A DNA stretch of 38,793 nucleotides, taken from NCBI GenBank assembly GCA_015272515.1, contig JACYLN010000008.1:1-38793 (forward strand). The letters run 5' to 3'. This DNA comes from Leptolyngbyaceae cyanobacterium C42_A2020_001 (GTDB lineage Bacteria; Cyanobacteriota; Cyanobacteriia; Leptolyngbyales; Leptolyngbyaceae). Below the pieces are notes generated by a model. The model saw only the letters and a list, made by a program, of their open reading frames with translations, did no database searches and was not told where the DNA came from. Of this stretch, positions 1-8,440 are shown piece after piece (the first letter of the stretch is position 1; each line of letters starts with the position of its first letter). The position numbers were made by a program, and so were the translations under genes.

Positions 1-156
1 CAGGAGCCTGTAGGAAAGTCTAATCCGCCTCATGTTTTATATCTTCCTTACAGTAGGGTAAGCTAGTTTGAAATTTGTAGGGTCGGTAAAGTAAAAGTAG
101 AGCAGCAATTTGGGTTATGTAATCAGTTGTTCGTCCTGTAAGTATTTGGTTCTCTA

Positions 157-1593
157 CTATGATGCTAGATGTCCTACTAATGGTTGCCGCTGGCGTAATG
201 GAATTTCGATCCAAAACTCAGCACCCAAGCCTGGTTCTGATACACACCGAAGGGTTCCTCTGTGTTTTTCAGCAATAATTTGATAGCTGATGGATAACCC
301 TAGTCCTGTTCCTTTCCCAACTGGCTTTGTGGTGAAGAATGGGTCAAACAATCTAGCTCTAACTGCTTCTGTCATTCCAGGTCCATTATCTGCAATGCAG
401 ATTGCAACATGGCTGTTATGATGAACTGCCGTTTTAATGGTGATTTTGCTAGGATTTCGTCGAATTTCCATCAGCGATCGCTGGCTATCATAGCTATGCA
501 GCGCATCGATTGCATTACTCAAAAGGTTCATAAATACTTGATTGATCTGCCCCACAAAACATTCAACTAACGGTAGCTTGCCATACTGCTTAACGACTTC
601 AATTGGGGGATTTTCTGCCCTTGATTTTAATCGATTTTGTAAAATCAAGAGTGTGCTGTCTATCCCTTCATGAATATCAACAGCTTTCATTTCTGCCTCA
701 TCTAAACGAGAAAAATTTCTTAAAGACAGCACAATCTGACGGATGCGATCGGCTCCTACCTTCATCGAAGAAAGCAACTTAGGTAAGTCTTCCAACAGAA
801 AATCCAAATCAATCGTTTCGATATGTTTTTCGATTTCTAAATACGGCTCAGGATAAAAACGCCTGTAAAGATTTAATAGGTCTAACAAATCTTTAGTATA
901 TTCATTGGCGTGTTCTAAATTGCCATAAATAAAATTCACAGGATTGTTGATTTCGTGAGCGATTCCAGCCACTAACTGACCCAAACTCGACATTTTCTCA
1001 GTCTGAATCAATTGTGATTGAGTCTGTTGTAACTCGTTCAGTGCTTGCTTAAGTTTTGTGGCTTGGGCTTCGGCAATTTCAGCTAGGTTTTCTTTAATTT
1101 GTAATGCACTTCGTAGCTGAGCTTGTTGCTGTCTTAATTCCTCCGTTAACTTCTTTGTGTCGATCAGTGCTGTGTTTTTAGCTTGTAGTAAAAAGAGAAA
1201 ATCAACAATTGGATCATGAGTTGCAAAGTCTTTTAGTTTAATTCCTAAAGGTCCCAGGCTGGCGGTATCAGTAACCCAGGGTGATCCCAGAAAAAAGATC
1301 ACATCCTCGTCCTCAACGTACATCATCTGTCCCTTTAGTTGCATCTCATTATGACGAGATTCCAGGATGAAAAGAGAGCGAGACTGCTGCTTAATTAGAT
1401 CAAACTCAAACTCGATTCTGGGACGATTGATGTGAAAATGCTGATTGATTTGACTACCAACTAATTCTGTAAGAGTAATTCGCCGCAGAACTTCCCCAGC
1501 TTGTAAAATTTCGCGATCGCGGTTGAAGACAAAATGAAACGGAAACGCGCTGGAAAATAGCTGCGGCGGTAAACAAAGATGTGGAGAAACCAT
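157..1593 (-). CDS. H-NOX-associated (HNOBA) sensor histidine kinase
   Basis: A 478-residue cytoplasmic histidine kinase with no membrane segment. Residues about 12-135 form an HNOBA (haem-NO-binding-associated) domain, recognisable by FPFHFVFNRDREIL, the LKGQMMYV strand and the SPWVTD motif. A coiled coil follows (about 138-200), then a HisKA dimerisation helix with phospho-acceptor His213 in GIAHEINNP. The HATPase domain has an N box (NQVFMNLLSNAIDAL), G1 (DNGPGM) and G2 (GKGTGLGLS). HNOBA kinases are the usual partners of stand-alone H-NOX proteins, whose NO-bound form controls autophosphorylation. The ATG at 1593 lies only 2 bp after the H-NOX stop codon, so the two are surely co-transcribed and probably translationally coupled. 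No response regulator is seen beside it, so the phosphotransfer target is unknown. The catalytic core closely resembles that of the multi-PAS kinase at 22855-26031. Confidence 0.93.
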   Translation of the reverse strand: MVSPHLCLPPQLFSSAFPFHFVFNRDREILQAGEVLRRITLTELVGSQINQHFHINRPRIEFEFDLIKQQSRSLFILESRHNEMQLKGQMMYVEDEDVIFFLGSPWVTDTASLGPLGIKLKDFATHDPIVDFLFLLQAKNTALIDTKKLTEELRQQQAQLRSALQIKENLAEIAEAQATKLKQALNELQQTQSQLIQTEKMSSLGQLVAGIAHEINNPVNFIYGNLEHANEYTKDLLDLLNLYRRFYPEPYLEIEKHIETIDLDFLLEDLPKLLSSMKVGADRIRQIVLSLRNFSRLDEAEMKAVDIHEGIDSTLLILQNRLKSRAENPPIEVVKQYGKLPLVECFVGQINQVFMNLLSNAIDALHSYDSQRSLMEIRRNPSKITIKTAVHHNSHVAICIADNGPGMTEAVRARLFDPFFTTKPVGKGTGLGLSISYQIIAEKHRGTLRCVSEPGLGAEFWIEIPLRQRQPLVGHLAS

Positions 1594-1595
1594 GA

Positions 1596-2150
1596 TTATT
1601 CGGGTTGTTTATACTGAATTGAAAATTCGTCGTGTTCTGCACCCTCCTCTCGACTCTGTGTTTGAGTTACTTCAACCTCTGTATTAAATCGGGTTCCTAA
1701 TCCTTTGACTAACCCCACCACCATTGGAGCTAGCCCCTCTCGATTGGAGTGATAGTGAAGTTTGAGAGATTCTTCTGTTTGATCAGTACAATCAAACGAT
1801 GGAGGGTTGAGCTGGGGAAAAATCACTCCAACACGGGCGTGTAAATTATCCAAATTCTCCAAAAACTCCGGCAGATTGTCACCGCTCATTTCCATCATTT
1901 CGCCATAGCCTTCTTGAGCGGTGTATTTTACCCAAAACTCTCCAAACGCCTGCATAATTTCACAAGCAGATAACCCCAATACCTCGCTGGCAGCTTTGAC
2001 TAGTTTATGAGTAACATCATCCGGATAACCTTCCATACTGATGAAACTGTCAACCTCTAGGTCTGCTTTTTGCTTAATTTCTTTCCAGGTTTGTTCGCCA
2101 AAGTGTTTGCACACCATGTCTTCGATCGCTTTATTAACCAGTCCGTACAT
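1596..2150 (-). CDS. H-NOX haem nitric-oxide/oxygen sensor protein
   Basis: A 184-residue stand-alone H-NOX protein. The start [12 protein letters not shown] is the classic H-NOX N terminus. His104 in NLHARVG is the expected proximal haem ligand, and Tyr133, Ser135 and Arg137 form the YxSxR motif that holds the haem propionates. The distal Tyr that gives O2 affinity in the Thermoanaerobacter protein lies five residues after that Arg; here the position is Pro142, so I infer an NO-selective sensor that does not bind O2. The ATG at 2150 is preferred over an upstream in-frame TTG (2162) because GGAG stands six bases before it. Two HNOBA effectors flank it, the kinase 2 bp downstream and the c-di-GMP enzyme upstream. 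A MITE-like element now lies between this gene and the upstream effector. Confidence 0.95.
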   Translation of the reverse strand: MYGLVNKAIEDMVCKHFGEQTWKEIKQKADLEVDSFISMEGYPDDVTHKLVKAASEVLGLSACEIMQAFGEFWVKYTAQEGYGEMMEMSGDNLPEFLENLDNLHARVGVIFPQLNPPSFDCTDQTEESLKLHYHSNREGLAPMVVGLVKGLGTRFNTEVEVTQTQSREEGAEHDEFSIQYKQPE

Positions 2151-2189
2151 ATCATTCTCCAATGTAATACCGTCAGGCTTTTATCATTA

Positions 2190-2329
2190 GAGGGTGGTTG
2201 AGAAGTGCCAGATGTTTTGATTCGTCCCCTTAAAACCTTCGATTTTGAAGGATTGCCAAATTGGTATTCCCCATTGGGAGCGCTAGGGGGGACTGTTTGA
2301 GCCGCAATTAGCACTTTTCAAACATCCTC
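2190..2329. mobile_element. MITE-like element, 140 bp, TTA target duplication
   Basis: The ends are imperfect terminal inverted repeats of 19 bp: GAGGGTGGTTGAGAAGTGC at 2190-2208, and at 2311-2329 the complement of GAGGATGTTTGAAAAGTGC (4 mismatches). TTA occurs immediately outside both ends (2187-2189 and 2330-2332), the target duplication expected of IS5-family elements that begin with GAG and duplicate TNA. No transposase is encoded. The interior has palindromic C- and G-rich stretches. It sits between the GGDEF-EAL gene and the H-NOX gene, so it may alter read-through or supply a processing or termination hairpin. Confidence 0.75.
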
Positions 2330-2371
2330 TTAAGCCTAAAATTCCCACTTTTCTTTTAATGGCAACACAAT

Positions 2372-5143
2372 TTAAACAATAAATTGTGTTGCAAGTAGAT
2401 TTTTTGCTCTCTTGCTGTCTAAAGGTTTAGAAAAGAAATATCCTTGTCCACTTTCACATTGCAATTCCTTTAAGTGGGCGAGTTGTTCGGCAGTTTCCAC
2501 TCCTTCTGCTACCGCATCCATGCCTAAACTGCGGGCAAGCATCACCACTGTCCGAATGATTTCTAATTTCTCACTGTCTGTATCTACGCTCTGAATGAAT
2601 GAGCGATCGATTTTAAGCGTGCTGACTGGAAAGCGGTTGAGATAGCTTAAAGATGAATAACCTGTTCCAAAATCATCCATCGACAATTGAATTCCGAGTG
2701 CTTGAAGCTGCAACAGACTGGCAGTCGTAGACTCTACATTATCCATCAAAATACTTTCGGTTATTTCCAGCTTTAAACTATCAGCAGCTAACCCCGTTTC
2801 TTGCAAAATTTGCTGGATTTGCGTTGTAAAGTTTGGCTGTGCAAATTGTTTACTAGAAATGTTGACGTTGATTGTTAAGGTATGTGCTGAAGGAAATTCC
2901 TGCTGCCATTGGCGCATTTGTTGACAAGCTTCCTGCAATACCCAATCTCCTAAAGGAATAATCAATCCAGTCTCTTCTGCAACTGGAATAAACTCACCTG
3001 GCGCTATTAACCCCCGCTCTGGATGGTGCCAGCGAACAAGTGCCTCAAATCCAGTAATTTGTTGATTCTTTAGAGACACAATGGGTTGGTAATGTAGATG
3101 AAACTCATGTCGTTCAAGTGCTCGCCGCAAATCGGTTTCCAGTTGCAGAAGGGTGACTGCCCGCACATGCATAGCAGTGTCAAAGATTTGATACTGAGCC
3201 TTGCCTTTTCCTTTGGCATGGAACATGGCGGTGTCTGCATCCCGCAGTAAATCTTGGGGTTGTTCATACCCAGTTGTGCTGAGGGCTATACCAACGCTCG
3301 TACTGGCGAAGATCTCATGTCTACCCAGCTTAAATGGCAGCGTCAACTCTTTTTGCAATCGCTCGGCAATTTGGGCTGCATACTGACTGTCTTGAATCTC
3401 TTCTAAAAGGATTGCAAACTCGTCACCACCCAGGCGTGCAATTAAATCTGTTCGCCGCAGGGATGCTTCCAGCCTGCGAGAAATGGCAATCAGCAGTTGA
3501 TCGCCAACCATGTGTCCGAGACTATCGTTGATGACTTTAAACCGATCCAGATCCAGGAAAAGAACCGCGAACAGATAATCTTGCTGCTGCTTGCTGCGAG
3601 CGATCGCCTGCTCCAATCGATCAATAAACAGAGCACGGTTTGCTAAACCTGTTAACCCATCGTGCAGTGCATCATGGAGTAGCTGTTCTTCAACTCGCTT
3701 GCGCTCAGAAATATCGCGACAAACAATCACGCCCCCTTTCGGAGTCCCATTTTTGTCTTTGAGTGGTCTTCCGGTCACTGTGACCCAAATGCCATCGGGT
3801 GCCTGAGCATGACGCACAAACATTTCCACATCGGTGACTTCCTCCCCTCGAATTGATCGCTCTAAGGGCAGATCCTCTGTGTTGAATGGGGTCACGCGAT
3901 CGGCGCGAAAGAGATTCATGGTTTGCGAACAGTGATTGGCGACCAAGTGAGTTGCTTGACTGCCAAACATCCGCTCGGCTGCCGGGTTGAAGACTAGAAA
4001 ATTTCGATTCTCATCCGCAACAATTACCGCATCGCCCATGCTATCTAGAATTGACTTCAAGCTTTCGGAAATCTCCGTTTGCTTTACTAATGCTGCTTCA
4101 ATTTGTTTTCGTTGAATAAATTGCCCAATCTTGATGCCGATGTCTGCCATCATCTCTTGCAAACTATCATCTGGTTCGCAGGGTCTATGGCTGAAAAACT
4201 CAAATACCCCAATCACCTCAGTGCCATTTTGAATTGGTAATGCAAAACCACCTTGTAACCGGGCAGCGATCGCGTGTAGTCTGCGGGGTGAGTTGGGATC
4301 TTTGGTGATGTCATCAGTCCAGATTGGTTCGCGATCGTGCCAAACGCACCCCGCCAAACCAACTCCCATCGGGAGTGTCAGCATCCGATTCAATAGCTCA
4401 AATTCTTTGAAATGCTCAGGCAGTGCCGTCCAAACCCCATGACACTTCAGTTCTTTGGCAGATGGATCTACCATCCACAGCACACCCACCTGCCAGTCTA
4501 AGGCAGCGCAGATTGCTTCTAACAGTTTGATGGCAGCGTCGCTAAATGTGGACGATTCTGCAAGGATATGCGTTACCGCATAGAGTGCTGCTAATTTGCG
4601 GTTAGCTGTGCGGAGTTCTGCCCGTTGCTCGGTCAATTCATCGGTTAATTTCTTGGCATCCGACAAGGCAGTATTTTGTGCTTGTAATAGAAACAGAAAA
4701 TCAACGACTGGATCATGAATTGCAAAATCGCTGAGGGTTAAGCCATAGGATTTGAGTGATGCAATATCTGTAACCCAGGGAGAGCAGAGAAAGAAGATAA
4801 CTTCTGTTTGCTCAACATAAATCATCTGTCCCTTGAGCTTCATGCCATTGTGCAGGGACTCTAGCAAGAAAAGCGATCGCGATCGCTTACAAATTTGTTC
4901 AAATTCAATTTGAATATTAGGTCGAACAACTTGAAAGTGTTTCTCAAGTTGGCTTCCAACGATCAATTCAGGATAGATTTGTTGTAAAACTTCCCCAATT
5001 TGAAGAATTTCTTGATTTCGATTAAATACTAAATGAAAAGGAAAAACCTCTGTAAATAAATCTGGTATTAATGTGAAGCAGGATATTGATTTCACATCTT
5101 TAAAAGAGAAAAGATTGGGTAAAGCCGTTGTTGCACCTTCCAT
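2372..5143 (-). CDS. HNOBA-GAF-PAS-GGDEF-EAL c-di-GMP synthase/phosphodiesterase
   Basis: About 923 residues, soluble. In order: an HNOBA domain (about 20-160) very similar to that of the kinase at 157-1593, a GAF domain (about 185-340), a PAS domain (about 360-480), a GGDEF domain (about 485-650) and an EAL domain (about 660-915). The cyclase site RLGGDEF is intact, and an RRTD inhibitory I-site lies five residues before it. The EAL domain keeps EALVRW, DDFGTGYSS and the later KIDRSF and AEGVE motifs, so both activities look possible. The HNOBA domain predicts control by the neighbouring H-NOX protein, that is, NO-dependent c-di-GMP turnover. The ATG at 5143 is chosen because AGGAG precedes it by four bases; an in-frame GTG at 5158 has no such site. 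Which activity dominates cannot be read from sequence. Confidence 0.92.
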   Translation of the reverse strand: MEGATTALPNLFSFKDVKSISCFTLIPDLFTEVFPFHLVFNRNQEILQIGEVLQQIYPELIVGSQLEKHFQVVRPNIQIEFEQICKRSRSLFLLESLHNGMKLKGQMIYVEQTEVIFFLCSPWVTDIASLKSYGLTLSDFAIHDPVVDFLFLLQAQNTALSDAKKLTDELTEQRAELRTANRKLAALYAVTHILAESSTFSDAAIKLLEAICAALDWQVGVLWMVDPSAKELKCHGVWTALPEHFKEFELLNRMLTLPMGVGLAGCVWHDREPIWTDDITKDPNSPRRLHAIAARLQGGFALPIQNGTEVIGVFEFFSHRPCEPDDSLQEMMADIGIKIGQFIQRKQIEAALVKQTEISESLKSILDSMGDAVIVADENRNFLVFNPAAERMFGSQATHLVANHCSQTMNLFRADRVTPFNTEDLPLERSIRGEEVTDVEMFVRHAQAPDGIWVTVTGRPLKDKNGTPKGGVIVCRDISERKRVEEQLLHDALHDGLTGLANRALFIDRLEQAIARSKQQQDYLFAVLFLDLDRFKVINDSLGHMVGDQLLIAISRRLEASLRRTDLIARLGGDEFAILLEEIQDSQYAAQIAERLQKELTLPFKLGRHEIFASTSVGIALSTTGYEQPQDLLRDADTAMFHAKGKGKAQYQIFDTAMHVRAVTLLQLETDLRRALERHEFHLHYQPIVSLKNQQITGFEALVRWHHPERGLIAPGEFIPVAEETGLIIPLGDWVLQEACQQMRQWQQEFPSAHTLTINVNISSKQFAQPNFTTQIQQILQETGLAADSLKLEITESILMDNVESTTASLLQLQALGIQLSMDDFGTGYSSLSYLNRFPVSTLKIDRSFIQSVDTDSEKLEIIRTVVMLARSLGMDAVAEGVETAEQLAHLKELQCESGQGYFFSKPLDSKRAKNLLATQFIV

Positions 5144-5206
5144 TGTTCTCCTACGCACGAGTTCACCATGATTGAAAGGTTACTTAAGAATCAAATGTTT
5201 GATATT

Positions 5207-5232
5207 GGGGCGAGTGGATCTTGCTTCGCCCC
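5207..5232 (-). terminator. Possible hairpin terminator of the oxygenase/methyltransferase cassette
   Basis: GGGGCGA at 5207-5213 pairs perfectly with TCGCCCC at 5226-5232 around a 12-base loop. It lies just downstream of the diiron enzyme gene (minus strand) and before the GGDEF-EAL gene. The sequence after the stem on the minus strand is AT-rich but not a clean U tract, so termination is tentative. Confidence 0.4.
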
Positions 5233-5264
5233 CTAGATTCATAAGCCGTAAAACCTGTTTCTAA

Positions 5265-5993
5265 TTAGGCTGAAACAAGCTGCCGAGAGTGACCTGCATA
5301 TGCATGTGTGGATGTTTGGCGCACAATTCCATCAAAGAAACATGCTCTTGCATTCATCGCATCAAGAATTGCCCGATTCACATCCATCGCAACTTCTGTT
5401 GTAGTAATACGAGGTTCAATCAAAGCTGCTAACTGGGCTGCATGGCTGTCATCCACATCAATATGCACATCAAAAAAGATCAATGCTTCTTTGGATAAAG
5501 CCGTTGCTCCAGCAATGCCGCGTTGAAGCTGGGAATAGAGGGTATTCACAATTCCCTCGGACGCGAAACAGACGGCTCCCAGGGCTGCCAAATAGCTATA
5601 TTGATGGGGTAAGTTCAGATAGGTGTCGATTAGATGCCGAGTTTCGGGTTCGGTTGGCAGGGATGAAAGCGTTTCGTCATCAATTCCTAATGCTCGTGTG
5701 AACTGACGAAATAGCTCAGGATGGGCAAGATTTGGATCTCCCTGCCCCATCTCGTCGAACAAGTTCTCTAAAATCACCCGTTGGGCACCTTCATCAGGAC
5801 AGCGGGATAAAATGCCAGCCAATATGCGGTTGAATTCTTTTGAGAATTTATACATCTGAACCGCCAATATCTGAACTTCTGCTAGTGTGAGCTGGGTTGT
5901 GCGGCAGCGAACTAGAAACTCGTGACTCCACAAGGGGTGGTTAGCAGTTACCTCAAGGAAGGATTGCATGACGGAAGAAGAGGGTGGTTTCAT
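5265..5993 (-). CDS. Haem-oxygenase-like diiron enzyme (iron-containing redox enzyme family)
   Basis: A 242-residue all-helical protein of the TenA/PqqC/haem-oxygenase-like superfamily. The likely metal ligands are in the order expected of the HDO (haem-oxygenase-like diiron oxygenase/oxidase) group: Glu76 in LENLFDEMG, His91, Glu146 in FASEG, and His177, Asp181 and His184 in FFDVHIDVDDSHA (HxxxDxxH). Characterised members perform N-oxygenation, C-C cleavage or desaturation of small molecules or amino acids; the substrate here cannot be named. The start ATG overlaps the stop of the upstream methyltransferase (ATGA, 5990-5993), so translation is coupled. With the Fe/2OG-type oxygenase it completes a three-gene set. 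CADD-like proteins in folate or PABA synthesis are an alternative relative. Confidence 0.85.
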   Translation of the reverse strand: MKPPSSSVMQSFLEVTANHPLWSHEFLVRCRTTQLTLAEVQILAVQMYKFSKEFNRILAGILSRCPDEGAQRVILENLFDEMGQGDPNLAHPELFRQFTRALGIDDETLSSLPTEPETRHLIDTYLNLPHQYSYLAALGAVCFASEGIVNTLYSQLQRGIAGATALSKEALIFFDVHIDVDDSHAAQLAALIEPRITTTEVAMDVNRAILDAMNARACFFDGIVRQTSTHAYAGHSRQLVSA

Positions 5994-6757
5994 CGCGTTA
6001 CCTGTACAGCTAAATGGAGTGGATAGTCAACGAGGGGTTTGAAGAACGATTGATCAAGCTCGACGTGGTTTGGTTGCACTCGTAGCTCTCGTAATGTTGG
6101 CATGGTGTTGAATCCAGCCGCTTTGAGGGCATCGAAGTAGTCTTCCAATGTTTTGTGAACGAGCTGCACATCCAGCCAAGAACCATCGCGTTTCCAAATT
6201 CGTCCTGGAAACTGGCGATCGCGCTGACTGAAGTAACCAGCTCCTTCCACCTGAAAATAAAAGGGATATTCTGCTTGCCGCATGTAAGGAAAAGCTGGAT
6301 GGGGCACGCTGAAGATAAATCGTCCTGCGGGACGCAGAATTCGAGCGACTTCTGCCATACATTGTTGAGTCTGCTCGACAGTTAGATAGTTGAACAGGAA
6401 GACGGCAACTACCAGATCGAGTTGGCGATCGCCAAATTGAGATAAATCTGTAGCACAGCCAACCTCATAGTGAATGCCGAGGCAATCTTCAGACTCCTGC
6501 GATCGAGCAGCGGTAATCATTCCCTGGGAAAGATCCATCCCAGTCACTTCCCCGGCTCCTCGGCGACGCAACTCTCGGCTGCAATACCCCTCGCCACATC
6601 CCAAATCGAGGACACGCAGTCCGGCGATCGGTTCGCATAATTCTAAGATTGCAGGACGCGCCGTAAAGTCTGAAAGTGAACTGGGTTCTCCACGAACCCA
6701 ATTTGAAGCAGTGTTGTTATATAGGTTTCTAGTTGAGTCGGTGTTCGTTGCCATCAT
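5990..6757 (-). CDS. Class I SAM-dependent methyltransferase of the oxygenase cassette
   Basis: About 255 residues. Motif I LRVLDLGCGEGYCSREL and the following acidic strand (GEVTGMDLSQGMI) define a Rossmann-fold SAM methyltransferase of the Methyltransf_11/25 type. The core continues with LDLVVAVFLFNYL and the post-motif RILRPAGRFIFSVPHPAF, similar to small-molecule and UbiE-like enzymes. No membrane segment or signal peptide is present. The start is uncertain: two ATGs at 6757 and 6754 and a TTG at 6787 are in frame, and none has a strong ribosome site. It ends in a 4-bp overlap with the diiron enzyme gene and follows the oxygenase gene by about 95 bp, so it probably methylates an intermediate shared by those two enzymes. 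The methyl acceptor is unknown. Confidence 0.88.
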   Translation of the reverse strand: MMATNTDSTRNLYNNTASNWVRGEPSSLSDFTARPAILELCEPIAGLRVLDLGCGEGYCSRELRRRGAGEVTGMDLSQGMITAARSQESEDCLGIHYEVGCATDLSQFGDRQLDLVVAVFLFNYLTVEQTQQCMAEVARILRPAGRFIFSVPHPAFPYMRQAEYPFYFQVEGAGYFSQRDRQFPGRIWKRDGSWLDVQLVHKTLEDYFDALKAAGFNTMPTLRELRVQPNHVELDQSFFKPLVDYPLHLAVQVTR

Positions 6758-6850
6758 ATTGCTTATTGATGAACAGATTTGAATCAAGGCAATGCTCTAA
6801 TTTGAGGAAATATCAACTGTGGGTTGAAAGTGCCATCCTGAAACGAGGAA

Positions 6851-7843
6851 TTAAAACAGTGGCACAGTCCGATAGCCCCTCGTGTAGAGAGGAACTGAAC
6901 CCAAATTGGTTTTTCTAGCTCTTGCCTCTTCAACAGACTCGTCAAACACAATCAGGGTATCTGTACCCACTTTGAGCCAATCCTCATAGGGCACACTCAT
7001 ATCAGTTTCAACGCCTCCACTGCTGGGAGGAACCATTGCCCGGTAAGCTTCGTTAAACTTGCGACGGAAACGAAAATCAACCGATATTCGCACCCCATCA
7101 GAAACTCGTCGCACGGTTTGATGTAGCCCACGGGCATCATTGAAGTACATAGTGCCGTGTTGCAATCTGGCGTTGTCATAAGACACTACCATTGGAATGT
7201 CTTTTCCTTCGTTAAAGTCGGACATGACTCGCATAGTCGGCAACTCCATCTCACGAGGCATTTCACCTGCTTCGATGGTGATGTTGTTGATGTCGCCAAA
7301 CAAGGGCAGAACCACGACTGTTGCATCGGGTACAACCCCTGCCCAAACATCGCTGTGGCGTTTGGTACTGGTAAAAGGTAAGCGCAGGGCATCGGGGTTC
7401 ATTGTGCCATAAACGATCCGCAGGTTGACGGGCAAATCAACTGCCTCAATCAGGTCATTGGCTCCCAATTGGCGAAAGGCGTTAGCAACGCTTTTTTGAA
7501 AAGCGTTGAATTCCAGAATGTGTTCACGTTTTGGCATCAATAACCCAGTGCCCATGTAGTTGGGCAGTGTGCCTTTTGCTTCTAACAGGCGTTCTAACAT
7601 TTCTGCTTCAGGCAGTACGATAGGACTGTTTAAGCAGGCTGAGACATAGGCCGCGGCGGCGGATTGAATTTGCTGAAATAGCTCAAGTTTAAGGGTGTGT
7701 TCAAAGAGCAGGCGGTAGTCATGGCGGGTGGCGATTCTGGATGCTAACTCGTTAAAGAGTTGGTCACCTAATTGAGAGAATGCGATCGCTGGTTCATCTG
7801 CTTTGGAATGAACCTGTAGACGTTCGATCAGTCCTTCAACCAT
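6851..7843 (-). CDS. Putative Fe(II)/2-oxoglutarate-dependent oxygenase
   Basis: A 330-residue protein I cannot place in a named family. It carries the cupin-type facial triad of Fe/2OG enzymes: His163-x-Asp165 in KRHSDVWAG, a distal His241 in GLHQTVRR, and Arg252-x-Ser254 (RIS), 11 residues later, at the usual 2-oxoglutarate-binding position. The N-terminal 140 residues are helical without motifs I recognise. The ATG at 7843 has AGGAG eight bases upstream and is preferred to an upstream in-frame GTG at 7894. It is the first gene of the cassette with the methyltransferase and diiron enzyme. Hydroxylation, desaturation or ring formation on a small metabolite is the reasonable expectation. The assignment rests on motif spacing only, so a non-2OG double-stranded-beta-helix protein is possible. 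Confidence 0.65.
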   Translation of the reverse strand: MVEGLIERLQVHSKADEPAIAFSQLGDQLFNELASRIATRHDYRLLFEHTLKLELFQQIQSAAAAYVSACLNSPIVLPEAEMLERLLEAKGTLPNYMGTGLLMPKREHILEFNAFQKSVANAFRQLGANDLIEAVDLPVNLRIVYGTMNPDALRLPFTSTKRHSDVWAGVVPDATVVVLPLFGDINNITIEAGEMPREMELPTMRVMSDFNEGKDIPMVVSYDNARLQHGTMYFNDARGLHQTVRRVSDGVRISVDFRFRRKFNEAYRAMVPPSSGGVETDMSVPYEDWLKVGTDTLIVFDESVEEARARKTNLGSVPLYTRGYRTVPLF

Positions 7844-8440
7844 TCTTTCTGCTCCTGATTGCTTACAATAATTAGCTGACTTCATTCCATGCACATTAAG
7901 TAGGGAACTCCATGACTCCGTCAGAATCTATGCCTCAATGATTAGCTGATGGTTGATTCTTGAAGAATTAAATGAATTACTTAAATGCATCAATGTTTTG
8001 TTGATCTTGTTTCCGATTGAGATTTGAACTATGTCTTCAAGTTAGTGACACAGTGGATATAAGTTTGTTTTAACAGTGAATTTTTCCTAATACAACTGTT
8101 GAAAATACAGAGGGTGCTTAAATAAAATTAATAAAAATATCCTTTCTGGAAACCCCTACGGCTCTGGTTAAACAGATGATTTCGACGGTTGAGAACGTGT
8201 TTTGTGAGCAATTTAATTTGTCTTCTACATCATTTCTTTGAAAGGGCAATCGTTCTCTTAATAGGGAATTTATTTCGCTCCCCGTATATCTAACGAATCA
8301 AATATAGGAACTTTCAGCAATTTGCATGATGAGATTTCAGCGATTTAACTGAGCGTAGATCAGTACGCCTTAATTTCAGTCAAATAGCCGAAATTAACCC
8401 GAATTTGGGTATGAAGTGTTCTCGTGGGGTTGTGTTTCGC
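7844..8440. other. AT-rich non-coding region upstream of the oxygenase cassette
   Basis: About 600 bp with no convincing gene on either strand and no HIP1 octamer. It is clearly AT-richer than the flanking genes and presumably holds the promoter for the minus-strand cassette, since moaE on the other side converges toward it only with its 3' end. I see A/T tracts and short imperfect inverted repeats (for example around 8360-8410) but no recognisable riboswitch, tRNA or known small RNA. A small RNA or an eroded gene cannot be excluded. Confidence 0.5.

Noticed and set aside
20-214. Short open frame on the minus strand at the window edge
   Set aside because: It overlaps the 3' end of the kinase gene in another frame and has no domain features or good ribosome site.
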